Shown piece after piece: positions 27,758 through 39,534 of a DNA stretch of 64,000 nucleotides. The DNA is from Osmia lignaria lignaria. Its lineage: Eukaryota; Arthropoda; Insecta; Hymenoptera; Megachilidae. Made by a program: the position numbers and the translations under genes. The stretch is taken from assembly GCF_051020975.1 (NCBI RefSeq), contig NW_027478166.1, positions 12,277,501-12,341,500 of the forward strand, in the 5' to 3' direction. Each line of letters opens with the position of its first letter. Position 1 is the stretch's first letter. The notes below the pieces were generated by a model. The model saw only the letters and a program-made list of their open reading frames with translations, did no database searches and was not told the DNA's origin.

Positions 27758-28690
27758 ACTTCCAGCTTAGCTGTGCAGAAGAAGAACAACAAGAAGAAGA
27801 AATATCTCGAAATATGTCCGTCAGGCCCCTTCCCTTGAGATAAATCTGCAAATATATCGGAAACGAAGCGAGCTATGGCAAAATGTTAAGAGACCTTATT
27901 TGTAGAGAATTAAGTTTCCTACTTTTTATGTTCTATGATATTTTTTGATCAGATGCGTAGTTCTCGAGATATATCAAGATATTTAAAAGTTCCGAAGCCG
28001 CACCAACATAATAGGGATACAGAAACACCGTGGCCCCTCTCTTTGAGATAACTCTGCACTATTGCGAGCTGGAAATGCCACTTCCACTTTAGCTGTGCAG
28101 AAGAAGAACAACAAGAAGAAGAAATATCTCGAAATATGTCCGTTAGGCCCCTTCCCTTGAGATAAATCTGCAAATATCTCGAAAACGAAGCGAGCTATGA
28201 CAAAATGTTAAGAGACGTTTTTTGTAGAGAATTATGTTTCCTACAATTTATGTTCTATGATATTTTTTGATCAGATGCGTAGTTCTCGAGATATATCAAG
28301 ATATTTAAAAGTTCCGAAGCCGCACCAACATAATAGAGATACAGGAACACCGTGGCCCCTTTCTTTGAGATAACTCTGCACTATTGCGAGCTGCAAATGC
28401 CACTTCCAGCTTAGCTGTGCAGAAGAAGAACAACAAGAAGAAGAAATATCTCGAAATATGTCCGTCAGGCCCCTTCCCTTGAGATAAATCTGCAAATATC
28501 TCGGAAACGAAGCGAGCTATGGCAAAATGTTAAGAGACCTTATTTGTAGAGAATTAAGTTTCCTACTTTTTATGTTCTATGATATTTTTTGATCAGATGC
28601 GTAGTTCTCGAGATATATCAAGATATTTAAAAGTTCCGAAGCTGCACCAACATAATAGAGATACAGAAACACCGTGGCCCCTTTCGTTGA
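27758..28690 (+). repeat. Segmental duplication D6, right copy
   Basis: Right copy of 26792..27724. Since its third monomer (28593) keeps the AAGCTGCACC / TTTCGTTGA marks but has picked up GCTGTACAG and GTTAGGACCC, divergence resumes in the second half of that monomer. Confidence 0.88.
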
Positions 28691-28914
28691 TGTAACTCTG
28701 CACTAGTGCGAGCCGCAAATGCCACTTCCAGCTTAGCTGTACAGAAGAAGAACAACAAGAAGAAGAAATATCTCGAAATATGTCCGTTAGGACCCTTCCC
28801 TTGAGATAAATCTGCAAATATCTCGGAAACGAAGCGAGCTATGGCAAAATGTTAACAGACGTTTTTGTAGAGAATTATGTTTCCTACTTTTTATGTTCTA
28901 TGATATTTTTTGAT

Positions 28915-29554
28915 CAGATGCGTAGTTCTCGAGATATATCAAGATATTTAAAAGTTCCGAAGCCGCACCAACATAATAGAGATACAAAAACACCGTGGCC
29001 CCTTTCTTTGAGATAACTCTGCACTATTGCGAGCTCCAAGTGCCACTTCCAGCTTAGCTATGCAGAAGAAGAACAACAAGAAGAAGAAATATCTCGAAAT
29101 ATGTCCGTCAGGCCCCTTCCCTTGAGATGTATCAGCAAATATCTCGGAAACGAAGCGAGCTATGGCAAAATGTTAAGAGACCTTTTTTGTAGAGAATTAT
29201 GTTTCCTACAATTTATGTTCTATGATATTTTTTGATCAGAAGCGTAGTTTTCCAGATATATCGAGATATTTAAAAGTTCCGAAGCCGCACCAACATAATA
29301 GAGATACAGAAACACCGTGGCCCCTTTCTTTGAGATAACTCTGCACTAGTGCGAGCCGCAAATGCCACTTCCAGCTTAGCTGTGCAGAAGAAGAACAACA
29401 AGAAGAAATATCTCGAAATATGTCCGTCAGGACCCATCCCTTGAGATATATCTGCAAATATCTCGGAAACCAAACGAGCTATGGCAAAATCTTAGGAGAC
29501 CTTTTTTGTAGAGAATTAAGTTTCCTACTTTTTATGTTCTATGATATTTTTTGA
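28915..29554 (+). repeat. Two unusual short monomers at a subfamily boundary
   Basis: The 28915 monomer is 321 bp and carries private changes (ATACAAAAACACC, GAGCTCCAAGTGCC, GCTTAGCTATGCAG, GAGATGTATCAGC). The 29236 monomer is 319 bp (purine-tract loss) with TTTTCCAG and GGACCCATCCC. To the left the types resemble the mosaic region; to the right the HOR types begin. The accumulation of private changes suggests monomers that escaped recent homogenisation. Confidence 0.75.
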
Positions 29555-30520
29555 TCAGATGCGTAGTTCTCGAGATGTATCAAGATATTTAAAAGTTCCG
29601 AAGCCGCACCAACATAATAGAGATACAGAAACACCGTGGCCCCTTTCTTTGAGATAACTCTGCGCTATTGCGAGCTGGAGATGCCACTTCCAGTTTAGCT
29701 GTGCAGAAGAAGAACAACAAGAAGAAGAAATATCTCGAAATATGTCCGTCAGGCCCCTTCCCTTGAGATATATCTGCAAATATCTCGGAAACGAAACGAG
29801 CTATGGCAAAATGTTAAGAGACCTTTTTTGTAGAGAATTATGTTTCCTACACTTTATGTTCTATGATATTTTTTGATCAGAAGCGTAGTTTTCGAGATAT
29901 ATCGAGATATTTAAAAGTTCCGAAGCCGCACCAACATAATAGAGATACAGAAACCCCGTGGCCTCTTTCTCTGAGATAACTCTGCACTATTGCGAGCTGC
30001 AAATGCCACTTCCAGCTTAGCTGTGCAGAAGAAGAACAACAAGAAGAAGAAATATCTCGAAATATGTCCGTCAGGCACCTTCCCTTGAGATAAATCTGCA
30101 AATATCTCGGAAACGAAGCGAGCTAAGGCAAAATGTTAAGAGACCTTTTTTGTAGAGAATTAAGTTTTCCACTTTTTATGTTCCATGATATTTTTTGATC
30201 AGATGCGTAGTTCTCGAGATATATCAAGATATTTAAAAGTTCCGAAGCTGCACCAACATAATAGAGATACAGAAACACCGTGGCCCCTTTCGTTGAGGTA
30301 ACTCTGCACTATTGCGAGCTGCAAATGCCACTTCCAGCTTAGCTGTGCAGAAGAAGAACAACAAGAAGAAGAAATATCTCGAAATATGTCCGTCAGGCCC
30401 CTTCCCTTGAGATAAATCTGCATATATCTCGGAAACGAAGCGAGCTATGGCAAAATGTTAAGAGATCTTTTTTGTAGAGAATTAAGTTTCCTATTTTTTA
30501 TGTTCTATGATATTTTTTGA

Positions 30521-33500
30521 TCAGATGCGTAGTTCTCCAGATATATCAAGATATTTAAAAGTTCCGAAGCCGCACCAACATAATAGAGATACAGAAACAC
30601 CGTGGCCCCTTTCTTCGAGATAACTTTGCACTATTGCGAGCTGTAAATGCCACGTCCAGCTTAGCTGTGCAGAAGAAGAACAACAAGAAGAAGAAATATC
30701 TCGAAATATGTCCGTCAGGCCCCTTCCCTTGAGATATATCTGCAAATATCTCGGAAACGAAGCGAGCTATGGCAAAATGTTAAGAGATCTTTTTTGTAGA
30801 GAATTAAGTTTCCTACTTTTTATGTTCTATGATATTTTTTGATCAGATGCGTAGTTCTCGAGATGTATCAAGATATTTAAAAGTTCCGAAGCCGCACCAA
30901 CATAATAGAGATACAGAAACACCGTGGCCCCTTTCTTTGAGATAACTCTGCGCTATTGCGAGCTGGAAATGCCACTTCCAGGTTAGCTGTGCAGAAGAAG
31001 AACAACAAGAAGAAGAAATATCTCGAAATATGTCCGTCAGGCCCCTTCCCTTGAGATAAATCTGCAAATATCTCGGAAACGAAGCGAGCTATGGCAAAAT
31101 GTTAAGAGACCTTTTTTGTAGAGAATTAAGTTTCCTACTTTTTATGTTCTATGATATTTTTTGATCAGATACGTAGTTCTCGAGATATACCAAGATATTT
31201 AAAAGTTCCGAAGCCGCACCAACATAATAGAGATACAGAAACACCGTGGCCCCTTTCTTTGAGATAACTCTGCACTATTGCGAGCTGCAAATGCCACTTC
31301 CAGCTTAGCTGTGCAGAAGAAGAACAACAAGAAGAAGAAATATCTCGAAATATGTCCGTCAGGCCCCTTCCCTTGAGATAAATCTGCAAATATCTCGGAA
31401 ACGAAGCGAGCTATGGCAAAATGTTAAGAGACCTTTTATGTAGAGAATTAAGTTTCCTACTCTTTTTGTTCTATGATATTTTTCGATCAGGTGCGTAGTT
31501 CTCGAGATATATCAAGATATTTAACAGTTCCGAAGCTGCACCAACATAATAGAGGTACAGAAACACCGTGGCCTCTTTCTTTGAGATAACTCTGCACTAT
31601 TGCGAGCTGCAAATGCCACTTCCAGCTTAGCTGTGCAGAAGAAGAACAAGAAGAAGAAGAAATATCTCGAAATATGTCCGTCAGGCCCCTTCCCTTGAGA
31701 TAAATCTGCAAATATCTCGGAAACGAAGCGAGCTATGGCAAAATGTTAAGAGACCTTTTTTGTAGAGAATTAAGTGTCCTACTTTTTATGTTCTATGATA
31801 TTTTTTGATCAGATGCGTAGTTCTCGAGATATATCAAGATATTTAAAAGTTCCGAAGCCGCACCAACATAATAGAGATACAGAAACACCGTGGCCCCTTT
31901 CTTTGAGATAACTCTGCGCTATTGCGAGCTGGAAATGCCACTTCCAGGTTACCTGTGCAGAAGAAGAACAACAAGAAGAAGAAATATCTCGAAATATGTC
32001 CGTCAGGCCCCTTCCCTTGAGATAAATCTGCAAATATCTCGGAAACGAAGCGAGCTATGGCAAAATGTTAAGAGACCTTTTTTGTAGAGAATTAAGTTTC
32101 CTACTTTTTATGTTCTATGATATTTTTTGATCAGATGCGTAGTTCTCGAGATGTATCAAGATATTTAAAAGTTCCGAAGCCGCACCAACATAATAGGGAT
32201 ACAGAAACACCGTGGCCCCTTTCTTTGAGATAACTCTGCGCTATTGCGAGCTGGAAATGCCACTTGCAGCTTAGCTGTGCAGAAGAAGAACAACAAGAAG
32301 AAGAAATATCTCGAAATATGTCCGTCAGGCCCCTTCCCTTGAGATAAATCTGCAAATATCTCGGAAACGAAGCGAGCTATGGCAAGATGTTGAGGGACCT
32401 TTTTTGTAGAGAATTAAGTTTCCTACTTTTTATGTTCTATGATATTTTTTGATCAGATGCGTAGTTCTCGAGCTATATCAAGATATTTAAAAGTTCCGAA
32501 GCCGCACCAACATAATAGAGATACAGAAACACCGTGGCCCCTTTCTTCGAGATAACTCTGCACTATTGCGGGCTGGAAATGCCACTTCCAGTTTAGATGT
32601 GCAGAAGAAGAACAACAAGAAGAAGAAATATCTCGAAATATGTCCGTCAGGCCCCATCCCTTGATATATATCTGCAAATATCTCGGAAACGAAGCGAGCT
32701 ATGGCAAAATGTTAAGAGACCTTTTTTGTAGAGAATTGTGTTTGCTATAATTTATGTTCTATGATATTTTTTGATCAGAAGCGTAGCTTTCGAGATATAT
32801 CGAGATATTTAAAAGTTCCGAAGCCGCACCAACATAATAGAGATACAGAAACACCGTGGCCCCTTTCTTTGAGATAACTCTGCACTATTGCGAGCTGCAA
32901 ATGCCACTTCCAGCTTAGCTGCGCAGAAGAAGAACAACAAGAAGAAGAAATATCTCGAAATATGTCCGTCAGGCCCCTTCCCTTGAGATAAATCTGCAAA
33001 TATCTCGGAAACGAAGCGAGCTATGGCAAAATGTTAAGAGACCTTTTTTGTAGAGAATTAAGTTTCCTACTTTTTATGTTCTATGACATTTTTTGATCAG
33101 ATGCGTAGTTCTCGAGATATATCAAGATATTTAACAGTTCCGAAGCTGCACCAACATAATAGAGGTACAGAAACACCGTGGCCTCTTTCTTTGAGATAAC
33201 TCTGCACTATTGCGAGCTGCAAATGCCACTTCCAGCTTAGCTGTGCAGAAGAAGAACAAGAAGAAGAAGAAATATCTCGAAATATGTCCGTCAGGCCCCT
33301 TCCCTTGAGATAAATCTGCAAATATCTCGGAAACGAAGCGTGCTGTGGCAAAATGTTAAGAGACCTTTTTTGTAGAGAATTAAGTTTCCTACTTTTTATG
33401 TTCTATGATATTTTTTGATCAGATGCGTAGTTCTCGAGATATATCAAGATATTTAAAAGTTCCGAAGCCGCACCAACATAATAGAGATACAGAAACACCG

Positions 33501-33740
33501 TGGCCCCTTTCTTTGAGATAACTCTGCACTATTGCGAGCTGGAAATGCCACTTCCAGTTTAGCTGTGCAGAAGAAGAACAACAAGAAGAAGAAATATCTC
33601 GAAATATGTCCGTCAGGCACCTTCCCTTGAGATAAATCTGCAAATATCTCGGAAACGAAGCGAGCTAAGGCAAAATGTTAAGAGACCTTTTTTGTAGAGA
33701 ATTAAGTTTTCCACTTTTTATGTTCCATGATATTTTTTGA
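30521..33740 (+). repeat. 14-type HOR, copy 1: a b c d e f g h i j/n (10 monomers)
   Basis: Types and marks: a TTCTTCGAGATAAC, GCCACGTCC; b GATGTATC, GCGCTATT, CAGGTTAGC; c GATACGTAG, TTTTATGTAG, CTCTTTTTG; d GGTGCGTAG, TTTAACAG, GCCTCTTTC, AAGTGTCC; e CAGGTTACCTG; f AGGGATAC, CTTGCAGC, GTTGAGGG; g GAGCTATATC, GCGGGCTGG, TTAGATGTG; h AGCTTTCGAG, GCTGCGCAG, TGACATTT; i TTTAACAG with CGTGCTGTGG; j CTGGAAATG with CAGTTTAGC. The last monomer (33419) begins as j and ends as n, so k, l and m are missing. Period to the next copy is exactly 3220 bp. This copy lacks three marks shared by copies 2 to 4 (GAGTCC in e; CAAGCTATTT and AAATTTCC in g), so it is the outlier. Confidence 0.88.
33419..33740 (+). 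repeat. Hybrid monomer j/n
   Basis: The left part is j (CTGGAAATGCC, CAGTTTAGC to 33560). The right part is n, as in the monomer at 29877 (CAGGCACC from 33614, CTAAGGC, TTTTCCAC, TTCCATG). The switch lies between about 33560 and 33613. The deletion of k, l and m in copy 1 is accounted for by this single exchange. Confidence 0.82.
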
Positions 33741-36700
33741 TCAGATGCGTAGTTCTCGAGATATATCAAGATATTTAAAAGTTCCGAAGCTGCACCAACA
33801 TAATAGAGATACAGAAACACCGTGGCCCCTTTCTTCGAGATAACTTTGCACTATTGCGAGCTGTAAATGCCACGTCCAGCTTAGCTGTGCAGAAGAAGAA
33901 CAACAAGAAGAAGAAATATCTCGAAATATGTCCGTCAGGCCCCTTCCCTTGAGATATATCTGCAAATATCTCGGAAACGAAGCGAGCTATGGCAAAATGT
34001 TAAGAGACCTTTTTTGTAGAGAATTAAGTTTCCTACTTTTTATGTTCTATGATATTTTTTGATCAGATGCGTAGTTCTCGAGATGTATCAAGATATTTAA
34101 AAGTTCCGAAGCCGCACCAACATAATAGAGATACAGAAACACCGTGGCCCCTTTCTTTGAGATAACTCTGCGCTATTGCGAGCTGGAAATGCCACTTCCA
34201 GGTTAGCTGTGCAGAAGAAGAACAACAAGAAGAAGAAATATCTCGAAATATGTCCGTCAGGCCCCTTCCCTTGAGATAAATCTGCAAATATCTCGGAAAC
34301 GAAGCGAGCTATGGCAAAATGTTAAGAGACCTTTTTTGTAGAGAATTAAGTTTCCTACTTTTTATGTTCTATGATATTTTTTGATCAGATACGTAGTTCT
34401 CGAGATATACCAAGATATTTAAAAGTTCCGAAGCCGCACCAACATAATAGAGATACAGAAACACCGTGGCCCCTTTCTTTGAGATAACTCTGCACTATTG
34501 CGAGCTGCAAATGCCACTTCCAGCTTAGCTGTGCAGAAGAAGAACAACAAGAAGAAGAAATATCTCGAAATATGTCCGTCAGGCCCCTTCCCTTGAGATA
34601 AATCTGCAAATATCTCGGAAACGAAGCGAGCTATGGCAAAATGTTAAGAGACCTTTTATGTAGAGAATTAAGTTTCCTACTCTTTTTGTTCTATGATATT
34701 TTTCGATCAGGTGCGTAGTTCTCGAGATATATCAAGATATTTAACAGTTCCGAAGCTGCACCAACATAATAGAGGTACAGAAACACCGTGGCCTCTTTCT
34801 TTGAGATAACTCTGCACTATTGCGAGCTGCAAATGCCACTTCCAGCTTAGCTGTGCAGAAGAAGAACAAGAAGAAGAAGAAATATCTCGAAATATGTCCG
34901 TCAGGCCCCTTCCCTTGAGATAAATCTGCAAATATCTCGGAAACGAAGCGAGCTATGGCAAAATGTTAAGAGACCTTTTTTGTAGAGAATTAAGTGTCCT
35001 ACTTTTTATGTTCTATGATATTTTTTGATCAGATGCGTAGTTCTCGAGATATATCAAGATATTTAAAAGTTCCGAAGCCGCACCAACATAATAGAGATAC
35101 AGAAACACCGTGGCCCCTTTCTTTGAGATAACTCTGCGCTATTGCGAGCTGGAAATGCCACTTCCAGGTTACCTGTGCAGAAGAAGAACAACAAGAAGAA
35201 GAAATATCTCGAAATATGTCCGTCAGGCCCCTTCCCTTGAGATAAATCTGCAAATATCTCGGAAACGAAGCGAGCTATGGCAAAATGTTAAGAGTCCTTT
35301 TTTGTAGAGAATTAAGTTTCCTACTTTTTATGTTCTATGATATTTTTTGATCAGATGCGTAGTTCTCGAGATGTATCAAGATATTTAAAAGTTCCGAAGC
35401 CGCACCAACATAATAGGGATACAGAAACACCGTGGCCCCTTTCTTTGAGATAACTCTGCGCTATTGCGAGCTGGAAATGCCACTTGCAGCTTAGCTGTGC
35501 AGAAGAAGAACAACAAGAAGAAGAAATATCTCGAAATATGTCCGTCAGGCCCCTTCCCTTGAGATAAATCTGCAAATATCTCGGAAACGAAGCGAGCTAT
35601 GGCAAGATGTTGAGGGACCTTTTTTGTAGAGAATTAAGTTTCCTACTTTTTATGTTCTATGATATTTTTTGATCAGATGCGTAGTTCTCGAGCTATATCA
35701 AGCTATTTAAAATTTCCGAAGCCGCACCAACATAATAGAGATACAGAAACACCGTGGCCCCTTTCTTCGAGATAACTCTGCACTATTGCGGGCTGGAAAT
35801 GCCACTTCCAGTTTAGATGTGCAGAAGAAGAACAACAAGAAGAAGAAATATCTCGAAATATGTCCGTCAGGCCCCATCCCTTGATATATATCTGCAAATA
35901 TCTCGGAAACGAAGCGAGCTATGGCAAAATGTTAAGAGACCTTTTTTGTAGAGAATTGTGTTTGCTATAATTTATGTTCTATGATATTTTTTGATCAGAA
36001 GCGTAGCTTTCGAGATATATCGAGATATTTAAAAGTTCCGAAGCCGCACCAACATAATAGAGATACAGAAACACCGTGGCCCCTTTCTTTGAGATAACTC
36101 TGCACTATTGCGAGCTGCAAATGCCACTTCCAGCTTAGCTGCGCAGAAGAAGAACAACAAGAAGAAGAAATATCTCGAAATATGTCCGTCAGGCCCCTTC
36201 CCTTGAGATAAATCTGCAAATATCTCGGAAACGAAGCGAGCTATGGCAAAATGTTAAGAGACCTTTTTTGTAGAGAATTAAGTTTCCTACTTTTTATGTT
36301 CTATGACATTTTTTGATCAGATGCGTAGTTCTCGAGATATATCAAGATATTTAACAGTTCCGAAGCTGCACCAACATAATAGAGGTACAGAAACACCGTG
36401 GCCTCTTTCTTTGAGATAACTCTGCACTATTGCGAGCTGCAAATGCCACTTCCAGCTTAGCTGTGCAGAAGAAGAACAAGAAGAAGAAGAAATATCTCGA
36501 AATATGTCCGTCAGGCCCCTTCCCTTGAGATAAATCTGCAAATATCTCGGAAACGAAGCGTGCTGTGGCAAAATGTTAAGAGACCTTTTTTGTAGAGAAT
36601 TAAGTTTCCTACTTTTTATGTTCTATGATATTTTTTGATCAGATGCGTAGTTCTCGAGATATATCAAGATATTTAAAAGTTCCGAAGCCGCACCAACATA

Positions 36701-39534
36701 ATAGAGATACAGAAACACCGTGGCCCCTTTCTTTGAGATAACTCTGCACTATTGCGAGCTGGAAATGCCACTTCCAGTTTAGCTGTGCAGAAGAAGAACA
36801 ACAAGAAGAAGAAATATCTCGAAATATGTCCGTCAGGCCCCTTCCCTTGAGATAAATCTGCAAATATCTCGGAAACGAAGCGAGCTATGGCAAAATGTTA
36901 AGAGACCTTTTTTGTATAGAATTAAGTTTCCTACTTTTTATGTTCTATGATATTTTTTGATCAGATGCGTGGTTCTCGAGATATATCAAGATATTTAAAA
37001 GTTCCGAAGCCGCACCAACATAATAGAGATACAGAAACACCGTGGCCCCTTTCTTTGAGATAACTCTGCACTATTGCGAGCTGCAAATGCCACTTCCAGC
37101 TTAGCTGTGCAGAAGAAGAACAACAAGAAGAAGAAATATCTCGAAATATGTCCGTCAGGCCCCTGCCCTTGAGATAAATCTGCAAATATCTCGGAAACGA
37201 AGCGAGCTATGGCAAAATGTTAAGAGACCTTTTTGTAGAGAATTAAGTTTCCTACTTTTTATGTTCTATGATATTTTTTGATCAGATGCGTAGTTCTCGA
37301 GATGTATCAAGATATTTAAAAGTTCCGAAGCCGCACCAACATAATAGAGATACAGAAACACCGTGGCCCCTTTCTTTGAGATAACTCTGCGCTATTGCGA
37401 GCTGGAAATGCCACTTGCAGCTTAGCTGTGCAGAAGAAGAACAACAAGAAGAAGAAATATCTCGAAATATGTCCGTCAGGCCCCTTCCCTTGAGATAAAT
37501 CTGCAAATATCTCGGAAACGAAGCAAGCTATGGCAAGATGTTAAGAGACCTTTTTTGTAGAGAATTAAGTTTCCTACTTTTTATGTTCTATGACATTTTT
37601 TGATCAGATGCGTAGTTCTCGAGATATATCAAGATATTTAACAGTTCCGAAGCTGCACCAACATAATAGAGGTACAGAAACACCGTGGCCTCTTTCTTTG
37701 AGATAACTCTGCACTATTGCGAGCTGCAAATGCCACTTCCAGCTTAGCTGTGCAGAAGAAGAACAAGAAGAAGAAGAAATATCTCGAAATATGTCCGTCA
37801 GGCCCCTTCCCTTGAGATAAATCTGCAAATATCTCGGAAACGAAGCGTGCTGTGGCAAAATGTTAAGAGACCTTTTTTGTAGAGAATTAAGTTTCCTACT
37901 TTTTATGTTCTATGATATTTTTTGATCAGATGCGTAGTTCTCGAGATATATCAAGATATTTAAAAGTTCCGAAGCCGCACCAACATAATAGAGATACAGA
38001 AACACCGTGGCCCCTTTCTTTGAGATAACTCTGCACTATTGCGAGCTGGAAATGCCACTTCCAGTTTAGCTGTGCAGAAGAAGAACAACAAGAAGAAGAA
38101 ATATCTCGAAATATGTCCGTCAGGCCCCTTCCCTTGAGATAAATCTGCAAATATCTCGGAAACGAAGCGAGCTATGGCAAAATGTTAAGAGACCTTTTTT
38201 GTAGAGAATTAAGTTTCCTACTTTTTATGTTCTATGATATTTTTTGATCAGATGCGTGGTTCTCGAGATATATCAAGATATTTAAAAGTTCCGAAGCCGC
38301 ACCAACATAATAGAGATACAGAAACACCGTGGCCCCTTTCTTTGAGATAACTCTGCACTATTGCGAGCTGCAAATGCCACTTCCAGCTTAGCTGTGCAGA
38401 AGAAGAACAACAAGAAGAAGAAATATCTCGAAATATGTCCGTCAGGCCCCTGCCCTTGAGATAAATCTGCAAATATCTCGGAAACGAAGCGAGCTATGGC
38501 AAAATGTTAAGAGACCTTTTTGTAGAGAATTAAGTTTCCTACTTTTTATGTTCTATGATATTTTTTGATCAGATGCGTAGTTCTCGAGATGTATCAAGAT
38601 ATTTAAAAGTTCCGAAGCCGCACCAACATAATAGAGATACAGAAACACCGTGGCCCCTTTCTTTGAGATAACTCTGCGCTATTGCGAGCTGGAAATGCCA
38701 CTTGCAGCTTAGCTGTGCAGAAGAAGAACAACAAGAAGAAGAAATATCTCGAAATATGTCCGTCAGGCCCCTTCCCTTGAGATAAATCTGCAAATATCTC
38801 GGAAACGAAGCAAGCTATGGCAAGATGTTAAGAGACCTTTTTTGTAGAGAATTAAGTTTCCTACTTTTTATGTTCTATGATATTTTTTGATCAGATGCGT
38901 AGTTCTCGAGATGTATCAAGATATTTAAAAGTTCCGAAGCCGCACCAACATAATAGAGATACAGAAACACCGTGGCCCCTTTCTTTGAGATAACTCTGCA
39001 CTATTGCGAGCTGCAAATGCCACTTCCAGCTTAGCTGTGCAGAAGAAGAACAACAAGAAGAAGAAATATCTCGAAATATGTCCGTCAGGCCCCTTCCCTT
39101 GAGATATATCTGCAAATATCTCGGAAACGAAACGAGCTATGGCAAAATGTTAAGAGACCTTTTTTGTAGAGAATTATGTTTCCTACACTTTATGTTCTAT
39201 GATATTTTTTGATCAGAAGCGTAGTTTTCGAGATATATCGAGATATTTAAAAGTTCCGAAGCCGCACCAACATAATAGAGATACAGAAACCCCGTGGCCT
39301 CTTTCTCTGAGATAACTCTGCACTATTGCGAGCTGCAAATGCCACTTCCAGCTTAGCTGTGCAGAAGAAGAACAACAAGAAGAAGAAATATCTCGAAATA
39401 TGTCCGTCAGGCCCCTTCCCTTGAGATAAATCTGCAAATATCTCGGAAACGAAGCGAGCTAAGGCAAAATGTTAAGAGACCTTTTTTGTAGAGAATTAAG
39501 TTTTCCACTTTTTATGTTCCATGATATTTTTTGA
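33741..39534 (+). repeat. 14-type HOR, copy 2: a-l/h, then i-n (18 monomers)
   Basis: Order: a b c d e f g h i j k l(h) i j k l m n. Further types: k TGCGTGGTTC, CCCCTGCCC and 321 bp; l GATGTATC, CTTGCAGC, GAAGCAAGC, GCAAGATG; m GATGTATC, GAAACGAAACG, CTACACTTT; n ACCCCGTGGCCTC, TCTCTGAG, CTAAGGC, TTTTCCAC. The i-j-k-l set is present twice (36317..37603 and 37604..38890, step 1287). The first l (37282) ends in the h-type TGACATTT, which explains the jump back to i. Distance from copy 2 to copy 3 is 5794 bp, that is 18x322-2. Confidence 0.88.
37282..37603 (+). repeat. Hybrid monomer l/h
   Basis: l-type up to GCAAGATG (37537), then the h-type TGACATTTTTTG (C at 37594). The switch is between 37538 and 37593. 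An exchange between l of one copy and h of another produces exactly the extra i-j-k-l set found to its right. Confidence 0.82.

Noticed and set aside
31890..32087. Plus-strand 65-codon frame (also 35110, 40904, 44767)
   Set aside because: It appears only in e-type monomers, where CAGGTTACCTG removes the usual TAG of TTAGCTG; it starts at GTG and is copied by the HOR. A chance opening.
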